A DNA stretch of 64,000 bases from Flammeovirgaceae bacterium 311 (lineage in GTDB: Bacteria > Bacteroidota > Bacteroidia > Cytophagales > Cyclobacteriaceae). The stretch spans positions 3,860,501 through 3,924,500 of the forward strand of contig CP004371.1 in assembly GCA_000597885.1 (NCBI GenBank), given 5' to 3'. Positions within the stretch are counted from its first letter, which is position 1, and each line of letters starts with the position of its first letter. A program made the position numbers and the translations under genes. Shown piece by piece: positions 36,118-45,668 of this stretch. The notes below the pieces were generated by a model. It was given only the letters and a program-made list of their open reading frames with translations. It made no database searches and was not told the origin of the DNA.

Positions 36118-36900
36118 TTACTTTTCGCCAATGATGAACAGGTAATCTCCCATTCTATTTTCATATGATCTTATAACATCCTCTGTTTTACCATCATCAA
36201 TATCCTGCTGTAATTTTGATAGTCCTATTGCTACTTCATTTTTATTGGCAAGTGAAGAAAAAGAAGATATTCCATTTCTCACTTCGGGGTTTAAGTATAA
36301 GCCAGGATTATGTTTTCCACTATAAAGAAAAAGATCCTCTAAGTCCGGCTTTACAGCATACGCTTCAGTTCCTGTTATTGTAAAGCCAGCTTTGATCATA
36401 GCTTCTTCAATCCTTTCGAATGATGGCATTTGTGTGATAGAAGCATTGAGCATTTCTGGAAAGTAGTGGTTTAACCAATACTCCTTCATTTGAACTGGGG
36501 TAGAGGTGAAAATGACCATTTTACCCTTGGGTTTCAAAACCCTGTACATTTCAGAAAAACCCTGCATTAAATCTGACCAATGATGAATAGTTAACACGGC
36601 AATAATGCCACTTACTATTTTATCTTCCAGATTTGTTTTCTCTGCCTGCCCCTGTCGCCAGTCAATGGACTTATACTTTTGCATTGCCTTCATCAGCATT
36701 TCCTTTGATGGATCAATGCCTATACATTCAAAACCTCTTCTCTGGAGTTCGATGGTGTAATTTCCTGTTCCACATCCTATGTCCAGATAGCGCTCTCTGC
36801 TTCTTGGGTTTAAATGGTGCATAAGCCTTTCTACCAGATACTTGTCTGCCTTTCTGGTTAGATTATAACCTATGCCTATTTTGTCGTATTTGGCTTTCAT
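36118..36900 (-). CDS. SAM-dependent methyltransferase
   Basis: 260 residues from the ATG at 36900. The frame continues to 36981, but that part overlaps the uvrA terminator and is not conserved-looking. Class I methyltransferase: motif I YLDIGCGTGNYT (about residue 44), motif II GIDPSKEMLM, and a HHW motif (TIHHWSDLMQGF) typical of the methyltransferase-11 family. It would transfer a methyl group from SAM to a small molecule or lipid; the substrate is not predictable. Cytoplasmic, single gene. Confidence 0.85.
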   Translation of the reverse strand: MKAKYDKIGIGYNLTRKADKYLVERLMHHLNPRSRERYLDIGCGTGNYTIELQRRGFECIGIDPSKEMLMKAMQKYKSIDWRQGQAEKTNLEDKIVSGIIAVLTIHHWSDLMQGFSEMYRVLKPKGKMVIFTSTPVQMKEYWLNHYFPEMLNASITQMPSFERIEEAMIKAGFTITGTEAYAVKPDLEDLFLYSGKHNPGLYLNPEVRNGISSFSSLANKNEVAIGLSKLQQDIDDGKTEDVIRSYENRMGDYLFIIGEK

Positions 36901-36925
36901 TTGTTTGGCTGGTGTTTCAATATAA

Positions 36926-36968
36926 CAAAAAGTGCGCTTGCCAACTATCCATTGTTGAACAAGCGCAT
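36926..36968 (-). terminator. Terminator of uvrA
   Basis: TGCGCTTG and CAAGCGCA arms at 36933-36940 and 36959-36966, A/T-extended, followed on the minus strand by CTTTTTG. It lies 50 bases after the uvrA stop. Confidence 0.7.
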
Positions 36969-37015
36969 TTTGGAGAGGCACATTTTTTTCTTATTCTGAA
37001 GTATAGATTAAGATT

Positions 37016-39919
37016 CTACAACTTCTCCTTCAGATACTTTGCGGTATGGTTCCTCTCGGCCAGTTTGGCCATTTCTTCGGGGGTGCCGGCGAATTCGAGC
37101 TTGCCGCCGTTTTCGCCGCCTTCGGGACCCAGGTCTATGATCCAGTCGGCGCTTTTGATCATTTCCATGTTGTGCTCAATGATCACGGCCGTATTGCCCT
37201 GTTCTACCAGTGCATTGATGGAGCGCAGCAGCTTGCTGATGTCATGGAAGTGCAGGCCGGTAGTAGGTTCGTCGAAAATGAAGAGAATACCACCACTGTT
37301 GGCGCCGCTGCCTTTTGCCAGGAAGGAAGCCAGCTTTACGCGCTGCGCTTCACCACCGGATAAGCTGCTGGAGCTTTGGCCCAGGGTAATATAACCGAGA
37401 CCTACTTCCTGCAGCGGCTGCAGCTTGTTGATGATGGCTGCCTGCCCCCTGAAGAATTCAAGGGCTTCGTCAACGGTCAGGTCCAGCACTTCGGCAATAT
37501 CGCGTTCCTTAAACTTCACATCCAGGATCTCCTGCTTGAACCTGCGGCCACCGCAGCCTTCGCAGGTAAGGTGGATATCGGCCATGAACTGCATTTCTAC
37601 AGTTACCTGTCCTTCGCCCTGGCAGATCTCGCAGCGGCCGCCCTCTACGTTAAAGCTGAAGTGTCCCTGCTTATAGCCACGGGCCTTGGAAAGTGCCTGA
37701 TCGGCATAGAGGGAGCGGATGGCGTCGTAGGCTTTAACATAGGTTACCGGGTTAGAGCGGCTACTCTTGCCGATCGGGTTCTGGTCTACAAACTCTACCT
37801 GGGTTACTTTTTTGTAATCGCCCTCCAGCTTATCGAACTTGCCCGTGGCCTCAGAGACAGAGCCTAACAGCTTGCCCACGGAAGGATAGAGGATCTTCTT
37901 CACCAGGGTACTTTTGCCCGAGCCGGAAACACCCGTAATGCAGGTGACCACCTCCAGGGGTATCTGCACATCGATGTTCCTGAGGTTGTTCTCGCGGCAG
38001 CCGCGCAGCCAGATGCTGTTGCGCCACTGGCGACGGTGCCTAGGTACCTGAATGGACTCCTTGCCGCTCAGGTAGCGGGCAGTATGGGTCTGGCCATGCT
38101 CCATCAGCTCCTCCAGCGTTCCCTGAAAGACCAGCTCGCCACCATGCGTACCTGCATCGGGACCAATATCAATGATCTGATCGGCCGTACGCATTACTTC
38201 CTCCTCGTGCTCCACCACAATAACAGTGTTACCTAGGTTACGTAGTAACTCCAGTACGCTTACCAGGCGTGTGGTATCGCGGGGGTGAAGGCCGATGGAA
38301 GGCTCATCCAGGATATACATGGAACCTACCAGCGCAGAACCGAGCGAGGTGCTCAGCTTGATGCGCTGAAACTCGCCACCGGAAAGTGTGTTGGCTACCC
38401 GGTTCAGGGTAAGATATTCCAGCCCTACATGGATCAGGTAATCCAGACGGTTGGTTACTTCTTTCTTCAGGCGTTCGGCTATCTTTTGCTCATGCGGTGG
38501 CAGCTGCAGCTCATCAAAAAAAGCTTTCAGCTTGCCCACAGGCATCAGTACCAGGTCGGCTACGCTTTTGCCGGTTTTGGGATCCTGCCCGGGCTGCACC
38601 CCGAGTTTTACATAATGGGCATCTTTGCGCAAGCGGGTACCCCTGCATTCCGGGCATACTGTGCGGCCGCGGTAGCGGCTAAGGAGCACCCTGTACTGCA
38701 CCTTGTGCATTTGGGTATTTACCCATTTAAAGAAGCGGTTGATGCCGTCGAAGTAATTATTACCATCCCAGAGCAGCTGCTGTTCTTCGGGCGAAAGCTC
38801 ATTGTAGGGGCGGTGTATGGGGAAATCGAAACGGATGCCGTTCTTAAGCAGGGGCTGCAGCCAGTCCTCGCGCTTGCCCTCGCTGCGCCAGGGTGCGATG
38901 GCACCTTCGTATACGCTAAGGCTTTTATCGGGAATCACCAGGTCGGGATCGATGCCCAGTATCTGGCCAAAGCCCTCACAGGTTTTACAGGCACCGTAAG
39001 GGTTATTGAAGGTAAAGAGGTTTACACTGGGCTCCTCAAACTGGATGCCATCCAGCTCAAAGCGGTCAGAGAATTGCTTTCTTGCTTCTGTTGGTGCCTC
39101 CGCGCCCGGGTGCCCGGCGCCAGGTAGCCCTGCGCCAGGAATTTCAATAATACAGTCGCCGTGGCTTTCGAAAAAGGCTGTTTGCACAGAGTCTGCCAGG
39201 CGAAACTGCAGGTCTTCGTCGCCCGGGTCTACCGCAGCACGATCAATCAGCAGATCGAACTGCATCTGAGCAAGCTCTTTTTCGGGCTTCTCCAGCAGGT
39301 CTTCGATAAAAGTAGTTTCGCCGTTGGCGATGATACGGGTGTAGCCTTTACTAAGCAGCACCTTTAAATCGGCAACAAGGCTGCGCTCAGGGTGGCGTAC
39401 AAAAGGGCACAGCACCATAATGCGGGTGCCTTCCGGCAGGCGGTTAATGTAATCAACCACGCTGGTAACGGTATCGCGCTGCACCTCCTGTCCACTAACG
39501 GGTGAGTAGGTATGGCCAATGCGGGCATAGAGCAGCTTCAGGTAGTCGTAAATCTCGGTGGTGGTGCCAACGGTAGAGCGTGGGTTTTTGGTGCTCACCT
39601 TTTGCTCAATGGCAATGGCCGGCGAAACACCGCGGATGTACTCCACCTCCGGCTTTTCCATACGGCCCAGGAACTGGCGGGCGTAGCTGCTAAGGCTCTC
39701 TACATACATGCGCTGGCCTTCGGCAAAAAGTGTATCGAAAGCCAGGGAAGATTTGCCCGAGCCGGAAACACCCGTAACCACCACCAGCTTGTTGCGGGGT
39801 ATGGCTACGCTCAGATTTTTGAGGTTGTTTACTTTGGCGCCTTTTATAATAATGTACTGGCGCGGATCGAGGTTATCGAGTATATCGGGGGCAGGGGTAA
39901 CTGCAGTTAATTGCTTCAT
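37016..39919 (-). CDS. uvrA: Excinuclease ABC subunit A
   Basis: A 967-residue DNA damage-recognition ATPase of nucleotide excision repair, acting with UvrB and UvrC. Both ABC modules are complete: Walker [10 protein letters not shown] (50-58) and GVSGSGKST in the second half, signatures NTLSGGEFQ and SSLSGGEAQ, and zinc-finger pairs [25 protein letters not shown] and CEGCGGRRF. Residues about 268-290 hold a P-G-A-G-rich insert ([19 protein letters not shown]) not expected in UvrA. TATTTTTG (39928-39935, minus strand) lies nine bases before the ATG, so the transcript could be nearly leaderless. Confidence 0.96.
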   Translation of the reverse strand: MKQLTAVTPAPDILDNLDPRQYIIIKGAKVNNLKNLSVAIPRNKLVVVTGVSGSGKSSLAFDTLFAEGQRMYVESLSSYARQFLGRMEKPEVEYIRGVSPAIAIEQKVSTKNPRSTVGTTTEIYDYLKLLYARIGHTYSPVSGQEVQRDTVTSVVDYINRLPEGTRIMVLCPFVRHPERSLVADLKVLLSKGYTRIIANGETTFIEDLLEKPEKELAQMQFDLLIDRAAVDPGDEDLQFRLADSVQTAFFESHGDCIIEIPGAGLPGAGHPGAEAPTEARKQFSDRFELDGIQFEEPSVNLFTFNNPYGACKTCEGFGQILGIDPDLVIPDKSLSVYEGAIAPWRSEGKREDWLQPLLKNGIRFDFPIHRPYNELSPEEQQLLWDGNNYFDGINRFFKWVNTQMHKVQYRVLLSRYRGRTVCPECRGTRLRKDAHYVKLGVQPGQDPKTGKSVADLVLMPVGKLKAFFDELQLPPHEQKIAERLKKEVTNRLDYLIHVGLEYLTLNRVANTLSGGEFQRIKLSTSLGSALVGSMYILDEPSIGLHPRDTTRLVSVLELLRNLGNTVIVVEHEEEVMRTADQIIDIGPDAGTHGGELVFQGTLEELMEHGQTHTARYLSGKESIQVPRHRRQWRNSIWLRGCRENNLRNIDVQIPLEVVTCITGVSGSGKSTLVKKILYPSVGKLLGSVSEATGKFDKLEGDYKKVTQVEFVDQNPIGKSSRSNPVTYVKAYDAIRSLYADQALSKARGYKQGHFSFNVEGGRCEICQGEGQVTVEMQFMADIHLTCEGCGGRRFKQEILDVKFKERDIAEVLDLTVDEALEFFRGQAAIINKLQPLQEVGLGYITLGQSSSSLSGGEAQRVKLASFLAKGSGANSGGILFIFDEPTTGLHFHDISKLLRSINALVEQGNTAVIIEHNMEMIKSADWIIDLGPEGGENGGKLEFAGTPEEMAKLAERNHTAKYLKEKL
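39095..39139 (-). repeat. 15-bp P-G-A-G micro-repeat inside uvrA
   Basis: On the minus strand CCTGGCGCAGGG and CCTGGCGCCGGG-like units recur at 15-base spacing, encoding [15 protein letters not shown]. They resemble the PAAG units at 30570 and 50390. Confidence 0.7.
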
Positions 39920-40437
39920 AGATAATGCAAAAATACAAAAAAAAGGGGAGAGGCTGAAGTATTATAACACAGCAACAAGAGGTGAAAGTTTAAAGAGGAG
40001 CTGTAGTTCATCACTTAATTAAACCAGATTATAAAGTTGTTGAATCAGTTTGCCGAAGGGTCAGACCTAAGCTGCTGGCTCCTGGTGTGCAGATAAACCA
40101 AAAAAAGCTGTTAAGTTGAAGTTATATGCTTATTGCTGTTGAAAACATCGTAAACAGCATGAGAGAGAAAAAAACTGCTGCAGAGACCAATTTTACTTAT
40201 TTTAGAAAATCTTGGCAAGATACTTGAGGCTGTTGTTATTGAGTAGCAGTAAGTTGAGAGGAGGCCTTAACGTTAAACTTTGTTAATTCTTGCCTAATGC
40301 CTTACATCTATTGCTAATAATGGCACGATTCTTTATATTTGAGTAAAGACCGAATATACTTTTTAAATTTTTATATACTAAACCTCAAGACTCGATAATA
40401 TGGCATAAACCTCTACGTTAGCTTAACAGACAATTAC
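39920..40437. other. Divergent intergenic region uvrA/sigma factor
   Basis: 518 bases. The left end carries a likely uvrA -7 element (39928-39935) and the right end the sigma-factor promoter (40311-40341). Between them the sequence is AT-rich with no convincing ORF, hairpin or RNA gene. Confidence 0.5.
40311..40341 (+). promoter_or_regulatory. Promoter of the sigma-factor operon
   Basis: TTG (40311-40313), 20 bases, then TATATTTG (40334-40341): a complete match to the Bacteroidota housekeeping promoter, and the best one in the window. Transcription would begin near 40346, leaving a leader of about 90 bases before the ATG at 40438. Confidence 0.75.
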
Positions 40438-41037
40438 ATGAGGAAAAATGGATTGAACGATAGCGAATTAGTGCTGTCGTACAAAAATGGCAACGAAGAG
40501 GCTTTTAAGACACTCGTCGAGCGTCATAAGTCGAGGATTTATACGGCTGTTTACCTGATTGTGAAGGATGCCGAGATAGCAGAAGATCTTTTACAGGATT
40601 CCTTCGTAAAAGCTATCAACACCATACAATCAGGTCGTTATAATGAGGAGGGTAAGTTCCTTCCGTGGATATTGCGCATCGCGCACAACCTGGCTATAGA
40701 CTACTTCCGAAAGCAGAAGCGGTATCCTGTGATCAACATGGAGTATACCAACCCTGTTTTTAATACGGTGGAGTTCTCCGAAGGCACCTATGAGGATGAA
40801 CAAATCCGGCAAGAAACGCACAACCTGTTGTATCAGCTCATTGCAGAGCTACCAGATGCACAGCGAGATGTTTTAATACGCCGGCATTTCATGCAAATGA
40901 GCTTTCAGGAGATTGCCGATGCAACCGGAGTAAGCATTAACACCGCGCTGGGTCGTATGCGATATGCGCTTATCAATCTTAGAAAAAAGATGGAGAGCAA
41001 TAATATCGCCTATGATCAAAACCTTTACCCCGGATGA
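40438..41037 (+). CDS. ECF-type RNA polymerase sigma factor
   Basis: 199 residues. Sigma-2 region: ALVERH-type start (KTLVERHKSRIYTAVYLIVKDAE), AEDLLQDSFVKAINTI and PWILRIAHNLAIDYFRKQKR, which binds the -10 element. Sigma-4 region: LPDAQRDVLIRRHFMQMSFQEIADATGVS, which contacts the -35 element. No sigma-3 is present, so it is group 4. It overlaps the downstream small gene by 26 bases. There is no FecR-type anti-sigma in the window, so it is not obviously linked to the TonB cassettes. Regulon unknown. Confidence 0.9.
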   Translation: MRKNGLNDSELVLSYKNGNEEAFKTLVERHKSRIYTAVYLIVKDAEIAEDLLQDSFVKAINTIQSGRYNEEGKFLPWILRIAHNLAIDYFRKQKRYPVINMEYTNPVFNTVEFSEGTYEDEQIRQETHNLLYQLIAELPDAQRDVLIRRHFMQMSFQEIADATGVSINTALGRMRYALINLRKKMESNNIAYDQNLYPG

Positions 41038-41251
41038 CCTACTGAGATACCTGTATGAGGATACCTCAGTTGAAGAAAGCAAAGAAATTGAAATTGCGCT
41101 GCTGACAGACGACCGCCTTCAGGAAGAGTGGGAACAGCTGCAGAACGACGTTCAAATGCTCGACAGTATGCTCCTGGAACCTTCGGGAGCAGTAACCGAC
41201 AGGATTATGCATTGGGCTGGTGCCATGAATATGGCAGCCTTAAGAAGTTGA
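41012..41251 (+). CDS. Small acidic partner of the sigma factor (possible anti-sigma domain)
   Basis: 79 residues from the ATG at 41012. The first 50 residues (DLLRYLYEDTSVEESKEIEIAL, DRLQEEW) fit the helical N-terminal domain of zinc-finger-like anti-sigma factors, but lack the His and Cys zinc ligands and any membrane segment. The length is too short for a classical transmembrane anti-sigma. The 26-base overlap with the sigma gene implies translational coupling, as expected for a dedicated regulator. It may be a soluble anti-sigma or a co-regulator. The longer frame from 40964 lies within the sigma gene and is unlikely. Confidence 0.6.
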   Translation: MIKTFTPDDLLRYLYEDTSVEESKEIEIALLTDDRLQEEWEQLQNDVQMLDSMLLEPSGAVTDRIMHWAGAMNMAALRS

Positions 41252-41268
41252 AAAAACCAAAACTAAAA

Positions 41269-41308
41269 AAGAAGCCCTGGCTACACTATTGTAACCAGGG
41301 CTTCTTTT
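41269..41308. terminator. Bidirectional terminator
   Basis: GAAGCCCTGG and CCAGGGCTTC, extended by TAC/GTA pairs, with flanking A and T runs. It ends the sigma operon and also faces the minus-strand gene stopping at 41328. Confidence 0.85.
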
Positions 41309-41327
41309 CTTTTATATGCTTCTGTTG

Positions 41328-41642
41328 CTAAAATCGCTGCCTTCTGTAAGTGAAAGCACCACCGAGTACGAAAACCATCCCTAGGCTGGCAAGCGCTATT
41401 GGAAAGCCTAAGCCTGCGTCTGATTCGGCATCACCGCTGCTAAAGCCAGCAGTTTGCAATTCTTCATCGTCTGGATGTTCAATTCCTGTATGTTCGTCTG
41501 TCAGCTGTATTGCAGGTGCTTCCTGTTCTACAGATATCAGTCTATGTTCGGCGATCTTCAACTCATAAGTAAAAAGAAAACCCAACCATACCATAGCCAA
41601 ACCCAGCACAACGAGTAAAGTGTATATTTTCCGGGTACTCAT
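41328..41642 (-). CDS. Small two-helix membrane protein
   Basis: 104 residues: helix one near 7-26, an acidic middle (EHTGIEHPDDEEL), helix two near 78-96, and a basic end YRRQRF. I do not recognise the family. Both termini would lie in the cytoplasm. It is convergent with the sigma operon and shares its terminator. Coding support comes mainly from the clear membrane pattern; there is no homologue to cite. Confidence 0.5.
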   Translation of the reverse strand: MSTRKIYTLLVVLGLAMVWLGFLFTYELKIAEHRLISVEQEAPAIQLTDEHTGIEHPDDEELQTAGFSSGDAESDAGLGFPIALASLGMVFVLGGAFTYRRQRF

Positions 41643-41811
41643 CGCTCTCTTATCTAAAAATAATACAGTACTTCTGCTGTTGTATAGTGTATAACGAAGC
41701 TAATAATCAAAAAGGTGCAACGATAACCCCACTTTTTGCCGCAGCCTGATTTACCTCTGGCTCTGCGGGCTGCAAAAAACCACCTCCACTGCCCAAATAC
41801 TGTATTTTCCG

Positions 41812-41819
41812 TATATTTG
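41812..41819 (+). promoter_or_regulatory. -7 element immediately upstream of nth
   Basis: TATATTTG ends five bases before the nth ATG. With the usual spacing, transcription would begin at or within a few bases of the start codon, predicting a leaderless mRNA. No TTG -33 box is visible. Confidence 0.45.
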
Positions 41820-41823
41820 GCTT

Positions 41824-42474
41824 ATGCTAAAAAAAGAGCGATACAAAGCCTTCATAGAGTACTTTACCGTTAATATGCCGGAGGCCGAAACTGAGCTGAC
41901 CTTTAATAATCCCTATGAGCTGCTGGTAGCTGTAATCCTAAGTGCCCAGTGTACCGATAAGCGGGTAAACATGACAACGCCTGCTCTATTCGGGGCATTC
42001 CCTACCCCCGAGCACCTGGCAGCCAGCCATTTTGATGAGCTGTTTCCCTACATCAAAAGCATATCCTACCCCAACAATAAAACCAGGCACCTGCTGGGCA
42101 TGGCCAAAATGCTGGTAGAGGAGTTTAACAGCGAGGTACCTGCCGATGTAAAGCTGCTGCAGAAATTACCGGGTGTTGGGCGTAAAACTGCCAATGTAAT
42201 TGCTTCGGTGGTATACAACCAGCCCACCATGGCGGTAGATACCCACGTATTTCGGGTAAGCAAGCGGCTGGGGCTGGTAAACCAAAAAGCCAAAACACCC
42301 CTGGAGGTTGAAAATGAGCTGGTACGGCATATCCCCGAAAACCTGATTCCGCATGCACACCACTGGCTTATTTTACATGGCCGCTATGTATGTGTAGCAC
42401 GTAGTCCCAAATGTAATATATGCCCCCTTACCCATTTTTGCCTGTATTTTGAGAAGAATGTTAAGCAATTATAG
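41824..42474 (+). CDS. nth: Endonuclease III
   Basis: A 216-residue base-excision repair glycosylase/AP-lyase acting on oxidised pyrimidines. The helix-hairpin-helix LPGVGRKTANV carries the catalytic Lys, followed by the catalytic Asp in AVDTHVFRVS. The C-terminal CVARSPKCNICPLTHFC fits C-x6-C-x2-C-x5-C for a 4Fe-4S cluster. The N-terminal helix aligns with E. coli Nth, so the ATG at 41824 is right even though a promoter element lies only five bases upstream. It is followed after two bases by asnB. Confidence 0.95.
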   Translation: MLKKERYKAFIEYFTVNMPEAETELTFNNPYELLVAVILSAQCTDKRVNMTTPALFGAFPTPEHLAASHFDELFPYIKSISYPNNKTRHLLGMAKMLVEEFNSEVPADVKLLQKLPGVGRKTANVIASVVYNQPTMAVDTHVFRVSKRLGLVNQKAKTPLEVENELVRHIPENLIPHAHHWLILHGRYVCVARSPKCNICPLTHFCLYFEKNVKQL

Positions 42475-42476
42475 GC

Positions 42477-44357
42477 ATGTGCGGCCTTAGCATGATCATA
42501 GCCTCCGAAGGGGCGCCGGCTGCAAACGCTGCACTGGAGGCTTCGCTGCAGCACATGCAGCTGCGGCAGCAGCATCGCGGGCCCGATAGTGGTGGTGAGC
42601 TTAGCTTTCCCTGGGGCAGCAGTACCCTGGTGCTGGGTAGCCGCCGGCTGCAGATCCTGGGTACTACACAAGAGGCAGATCAGCCCATGCACCGCAGCTG
42701 GGGCAGTAAAAGGGGCTGGTTAAGCTATAATGGTGAACTTTATAACTACACAGAGCTTCGCAACGAGCTGATTCAGCAAGGATGCACCTTTAGCAGCACT
42801 TCAGATACAGAGGTGGTGCTGTATGCCCTGCTGATCTGGGGAAAAGCAGTGCTAGAGAGACTAAATGGCATGTTTGCCCTGGTCTATTACGAAGCTAATG
42901 GCAACGAAGTGCCTTTCCTGCTCCTGGCCAGGGACCGCCGGGGCCAGAAGCCACTTTACTACACCCGGCAGCAGCACTACTGGCTGGCGGCATCGGAACT
43001 GCAGGGGCTCTTGGCAAGTGGCCTGGTAAAAAAGGAGCTTAACCAGCAACAGCTCATGCACTACCTGCACTATAAGTTTGCGGAGCGCCCCCAGACTTTT
43101 TTCAAGGATATTTATGAACTGGAGCCCGGCCACTACCTGCTCCTGAAGCCCGGCCATCAACAGCAGGAGGGCACCTTTGTGCCATCTGTAAAGCTGTTTT
43201 CAGCTGATGAGCTCGGGGAGGAAGAGGTACTGGAAAAAGTGGAGGAGCTCATGATTGATGCCCTGCTCAACCACCTGCAGTCCGATAAGCCCGTAGGCCT
43301 TTTTTTGAGCGGCGGGGTAGATTCAACCCTGATGCTGGCACTGCTGCGGGAACATGCAGCCTGGCAACTGCCCCTTTGCTTTACCCTGGGCAATAGGGCC
43401 GGCGATGCCTCCTGGGGCACCCAAGACTACCAGTGGGCCGAAAAAGCCGCAAAGCAGTATGAGGCATACCACCACCACCTGCTCCTGGATGCCGATACCG
43501 TGTTAAGCAGGTTTGAGGAGCTGGGCCAGCGGCAGGACCAGCCCATTGCCGATGGCGCCTGGATATCGAGCTGTTTGCTTAGCGAGCATGCCGCAGCAAA
43601 GGTAAAGGTGGTGCTAAGCGGTGCCGGTGCCGACGAGCTTTTTGCAGGCTATCACCGCCACAGCGCATTTGCCAAATATTTAGCGCACCAGGGCCTGATA
43701 AAATCTTTTCTGCCCCTGCTCAAAAGCGGCAGAAAGCTGTTGCCGGCAGGCAGAAATGTACCTGGCCGCAAGCAATGGCAGCTGATGAAAAAATTCGGAA
43801 AAAACTTAAGCGCCAATCCCTACCAGACTTTTGCCAATTTCACCAGCCTGTCCATCCTGGCCAATGGTACCGAAGCGGAAAGCATTTCAGGAGCAGATCC
43901 GCTGCAGTGGGCGCTGGATCGCGACCGACAGCAGTACCTAATAAGCGATTTGCTGGCCCTGAATGACAAATCTGGCATGCAGTGGGGGCTGGAAATGCGC
44001 ATGCCTTACCTGGATGGCCCGCTTTCTGAATACATCAGCCGGCTGCCGGCTGCCTATCTGTTAAATGGAGGGAGAAAATGGATTCTGAAGTCTCTCCTGC
44101 AGAAGTATGGGGGTAAGACCTACACCCTGCGCTCCAAGGAGGGCTTCGGGTTGCCATTTGGCGCCTGGGTGCAGCAGGGAAAGACTGATTTTCTCTGGCA
44201 ATGGCTGGAGCAGAAGGAGCACCCCCTGCACGAGCTGCTACCCCCCGCCATTACAAAAGAGCTGCTGCAGGCCCACCGGCAGGGCAAGGCAGATTACAGC
44301 CAGGAACTCATGGCGTTGGCCCTCTTATCCATCTGGATAGAGAAAAACTTTGGATGA
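42477..44357 (+). CDS. asnB: Glutamine-hydrolysing asparagine synthase
   Basis: 626 residues. The mature N-terminal Cys2 (MCGLSMII) is the class II glutaminase nucleophile, so the ATG at 42477 is certain. The C-terminal synthetase domain has the ATP-pyrophosphatase loop LFLSGGVDST near residue 275 and the GAGADELFAGYHRH block. It forms asparagine from aspartate, glutamine and ATP; proteins of this type next to glycosyltransferases sometimes amidate surface sugars instead. The stop of nth and the start of this gene are two bases apart. Confidence 0.9.
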   Translation: MCGLSMIIASEGAPAANAALEASLQHMQLRQQHRGPDSGGELSFPWGSSTLVLGSRRLQILGTTQEADQPMHRSWGSKRGWLSYNGELYNYTELRNELIQQGCTFSSTSDTEVVLYALLIWGKAVLERLNGMFALVYYEANGNEVPFLLLARDRRGQKPLYYTRQQHYWLAASELQGLLASGLVKKELNQQQLMHYLHYKFAERPQTFFKDIYELEPGHYLLLKPGHQQQEGTFVPSVKLFSADELGEEEVLEKVEELMIDALLNHLQSDKPVGLFLSGGVDSTLMLALLREHAAWQLPLCFTLGNRAGDASWGTQDYQWAEKAAKQYEAYHHHLLLDADTVLSRFEELGQRQDQPIADGAWISSCLLSEHAAAKVKVVLSGAGADELFAGYHRHSAFAKYLAHQGLIKSFLPLLKSGRKLLPAGRNVPGRKQWQLMKKFGKNLSANPYQTFANFTSLSILANGTEAESISGADPLQWALDRDRQQYLISDLLALNDKSGMQWGLEMRMPYLDGPLSEYISRLPAAYLLNGGRKWILKSLLQKYGGKTYTLRSKEGFGLPFGAWVQQGKTDFLWQWLEQKEHPLHELLPPAITKELLQAHRQGKADYSQELMALALLSIWIEKNFG

Positions 44358-44422
44358 GGGGTATTTAGTATATGGAATATCGACAACTCATTCCTTCAGT
44401 CATCAAATTACCTGCGGTTAAG

Positions 44423-44484
44423 TTAGCACATTGCAGCGGCAGATCATTAATTAGCACATAAGCACATTAAAAAATTAGCACATT
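44423..44484 (+). repeat. TTAGCACAT repeats upstream of the glycosyltransferase
   Basis: The motif (TT)AGCACAT occurs four times in 62 bases: TTAGCACATT at 44423, TTAGCACAT at 44451, AGCACATT at 44461 and TTAGCACATT at 44475. It ends eight bases before the ATG at 44493. Confidence 0.7.
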
Positions 44485-44492
44485 AACATCCC

Positions 44493-45668
44493 ATGCGTAT
44501 TCTCTACCTCCATCAATATTTCAAAACACCTGAAGAAGGAGGGGCCATCCGCTCGTATTACCTTGGAGAGGCGATGGCTAAAAGAGGGCATGAGGTGGTG
44601 ATGCTCACCAGCTGGAATGGGCACTATGTTAAAAAGGAATTTATTGCAGGTATGGAGGTACATTATCTGCCGGTGCCATACGATAACTCGATGGGCTTTG
44701 GCAGGCGCATTCAGGCGTTCGGGCAGTATTTATGGATGGCCAGGCAGCGCATCGATGAGCTGATGCCGGCAGATATCGTCTATGCAACCTCCAGCCCCCT
44801 CACCATTGGATTGCTGGCGCTGTACCTGCGCAGGCGTTATAAGCTGCCTTATTTTTTCGAAGTACGCGATCTATGGCCCGAAGCACCCATTCAGATGGGT
44901 GCGATCAGGAATACATTACTGATTAAGTCGCTTAGAGCGCTGGAAAAGCAGATATATCAGCAGGCAGAGGTGGTGGTGGCCTTATCTCCCGGCATTTGGG
45001 ATGGCATTGAGAACCTGCATCCTGAAGCAAAGATACACATGGCTCCAAACATGGCCGACTGTGAATTTTTTACTCCCGTTCCCAAGCCTGCAGCACTGGT
45101 AGAACAGTGGGGACTGGAGGGCAGGTTTGTGATCAGTTATACCGGGGCAGCCGGAGCAACCAACCACCTGGAGTATCTTTTAGCGGTGGCATATGCCAGC
45201 CAGCAGGAAGCGCTACCCGTACATTTTATAGTTGCGGCGGCAGGCAGTGAGCTGGAGCGGCTTAAGCGGGAGGCCAGTGACCTCCGGAACCTAAGCTTTT
45301 TACCTTTTGGCGGCAAGGAACAGGTGCGGGAGTACCTGGCCGTAAGCGACGCCTCCTACACCTCCTTTGGTCCGCAGCCAATTTTGCAGACCAACAGCCC
45401 CAATAAGCTTTTTGATGCCCTGGCTGCAGGTAAACTTTGTGTGGTAAATACCAGGGGCTGGCTACAGCAGCTGGTAGAGGAGCGGCAGTGTGGTTTTTAT
45501 GCCCCGGCAGATAATCCGGCAGCATTCATCACAAAGCTGCTTCCCTACCTGCAGGAGCCCCATTTACTGAAACAGGCCCATGTAAACGCACGCAACACCG
45601 CCGAAACCCTTTTTTCCCGCCGTGCTGTTACCGGGGGTATCATAGCGCTGCTGGAAGATCTGGCTTAA
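44493..45668 (+). CDS. Family 4 (GT-B) glycosyltransferase
   Basis: 391 residues of GT-B fold. The N-terminal domain has ILYLHQYFKTPEEGGAIRSY, typical of WbuB-like GT4 enzymes that act on surface polysaccharides. The C-terminal domain has FVISYTGAAG, LPFGGKEQV and TNSPNKLFDALAAGK, with the donor-binding Glu/Asp region. It would transfer a sugar from an NDP donor during glycan assembly at the inner membrane. It lies 135 bases after asnB, separated by repeats, and stops within the stop codon of gldB (shared TTAA). Confidence 0.85.
   Translation: MRILYLHQYFKTPEEGGAIRSYYLGEAMAKRGHEVVMLTSWNGHYVKKEFIAGMEVHYLPVPYDNSMGFGRRIQAFGQYLWMARQRIDELMPADIVYATSSPLTIGLLALYLRRRYKLPYFFEVRDLWPEAPIQMGAIRNTLLIKSLRALEKQIYQQAEVVVALSPGIWDGIENLHPEAKIHMAPNMADCEFFTPVPKPAALVEQWGLEGRFVISYTGAAGATNHLEYLLAVAYASQQEALPVHFIVAAAGSELERLKREASDLRNLSFLPFGGKEQVREYLAVSDASYTSFGPQPILQTNSPNKLFDALAAGKLCVVNTRGWLQQLVEERQCGFYAPADNPAAFITKLLPYLQEPHLLKQAHVNARNTAETLFSRRAVTGGIIALLEDLA

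Noticed and set aside
36901-36981. Upstream start for the methyltransferase
   Set aside because: The extension runs through the uvrA terminator hairpin and does not look like protein-coding sequence.
38285-39127. 280-residue plus-strand ORF opposite uvrA
   Set aside because: Shadow of uvrA; no domain or start context.
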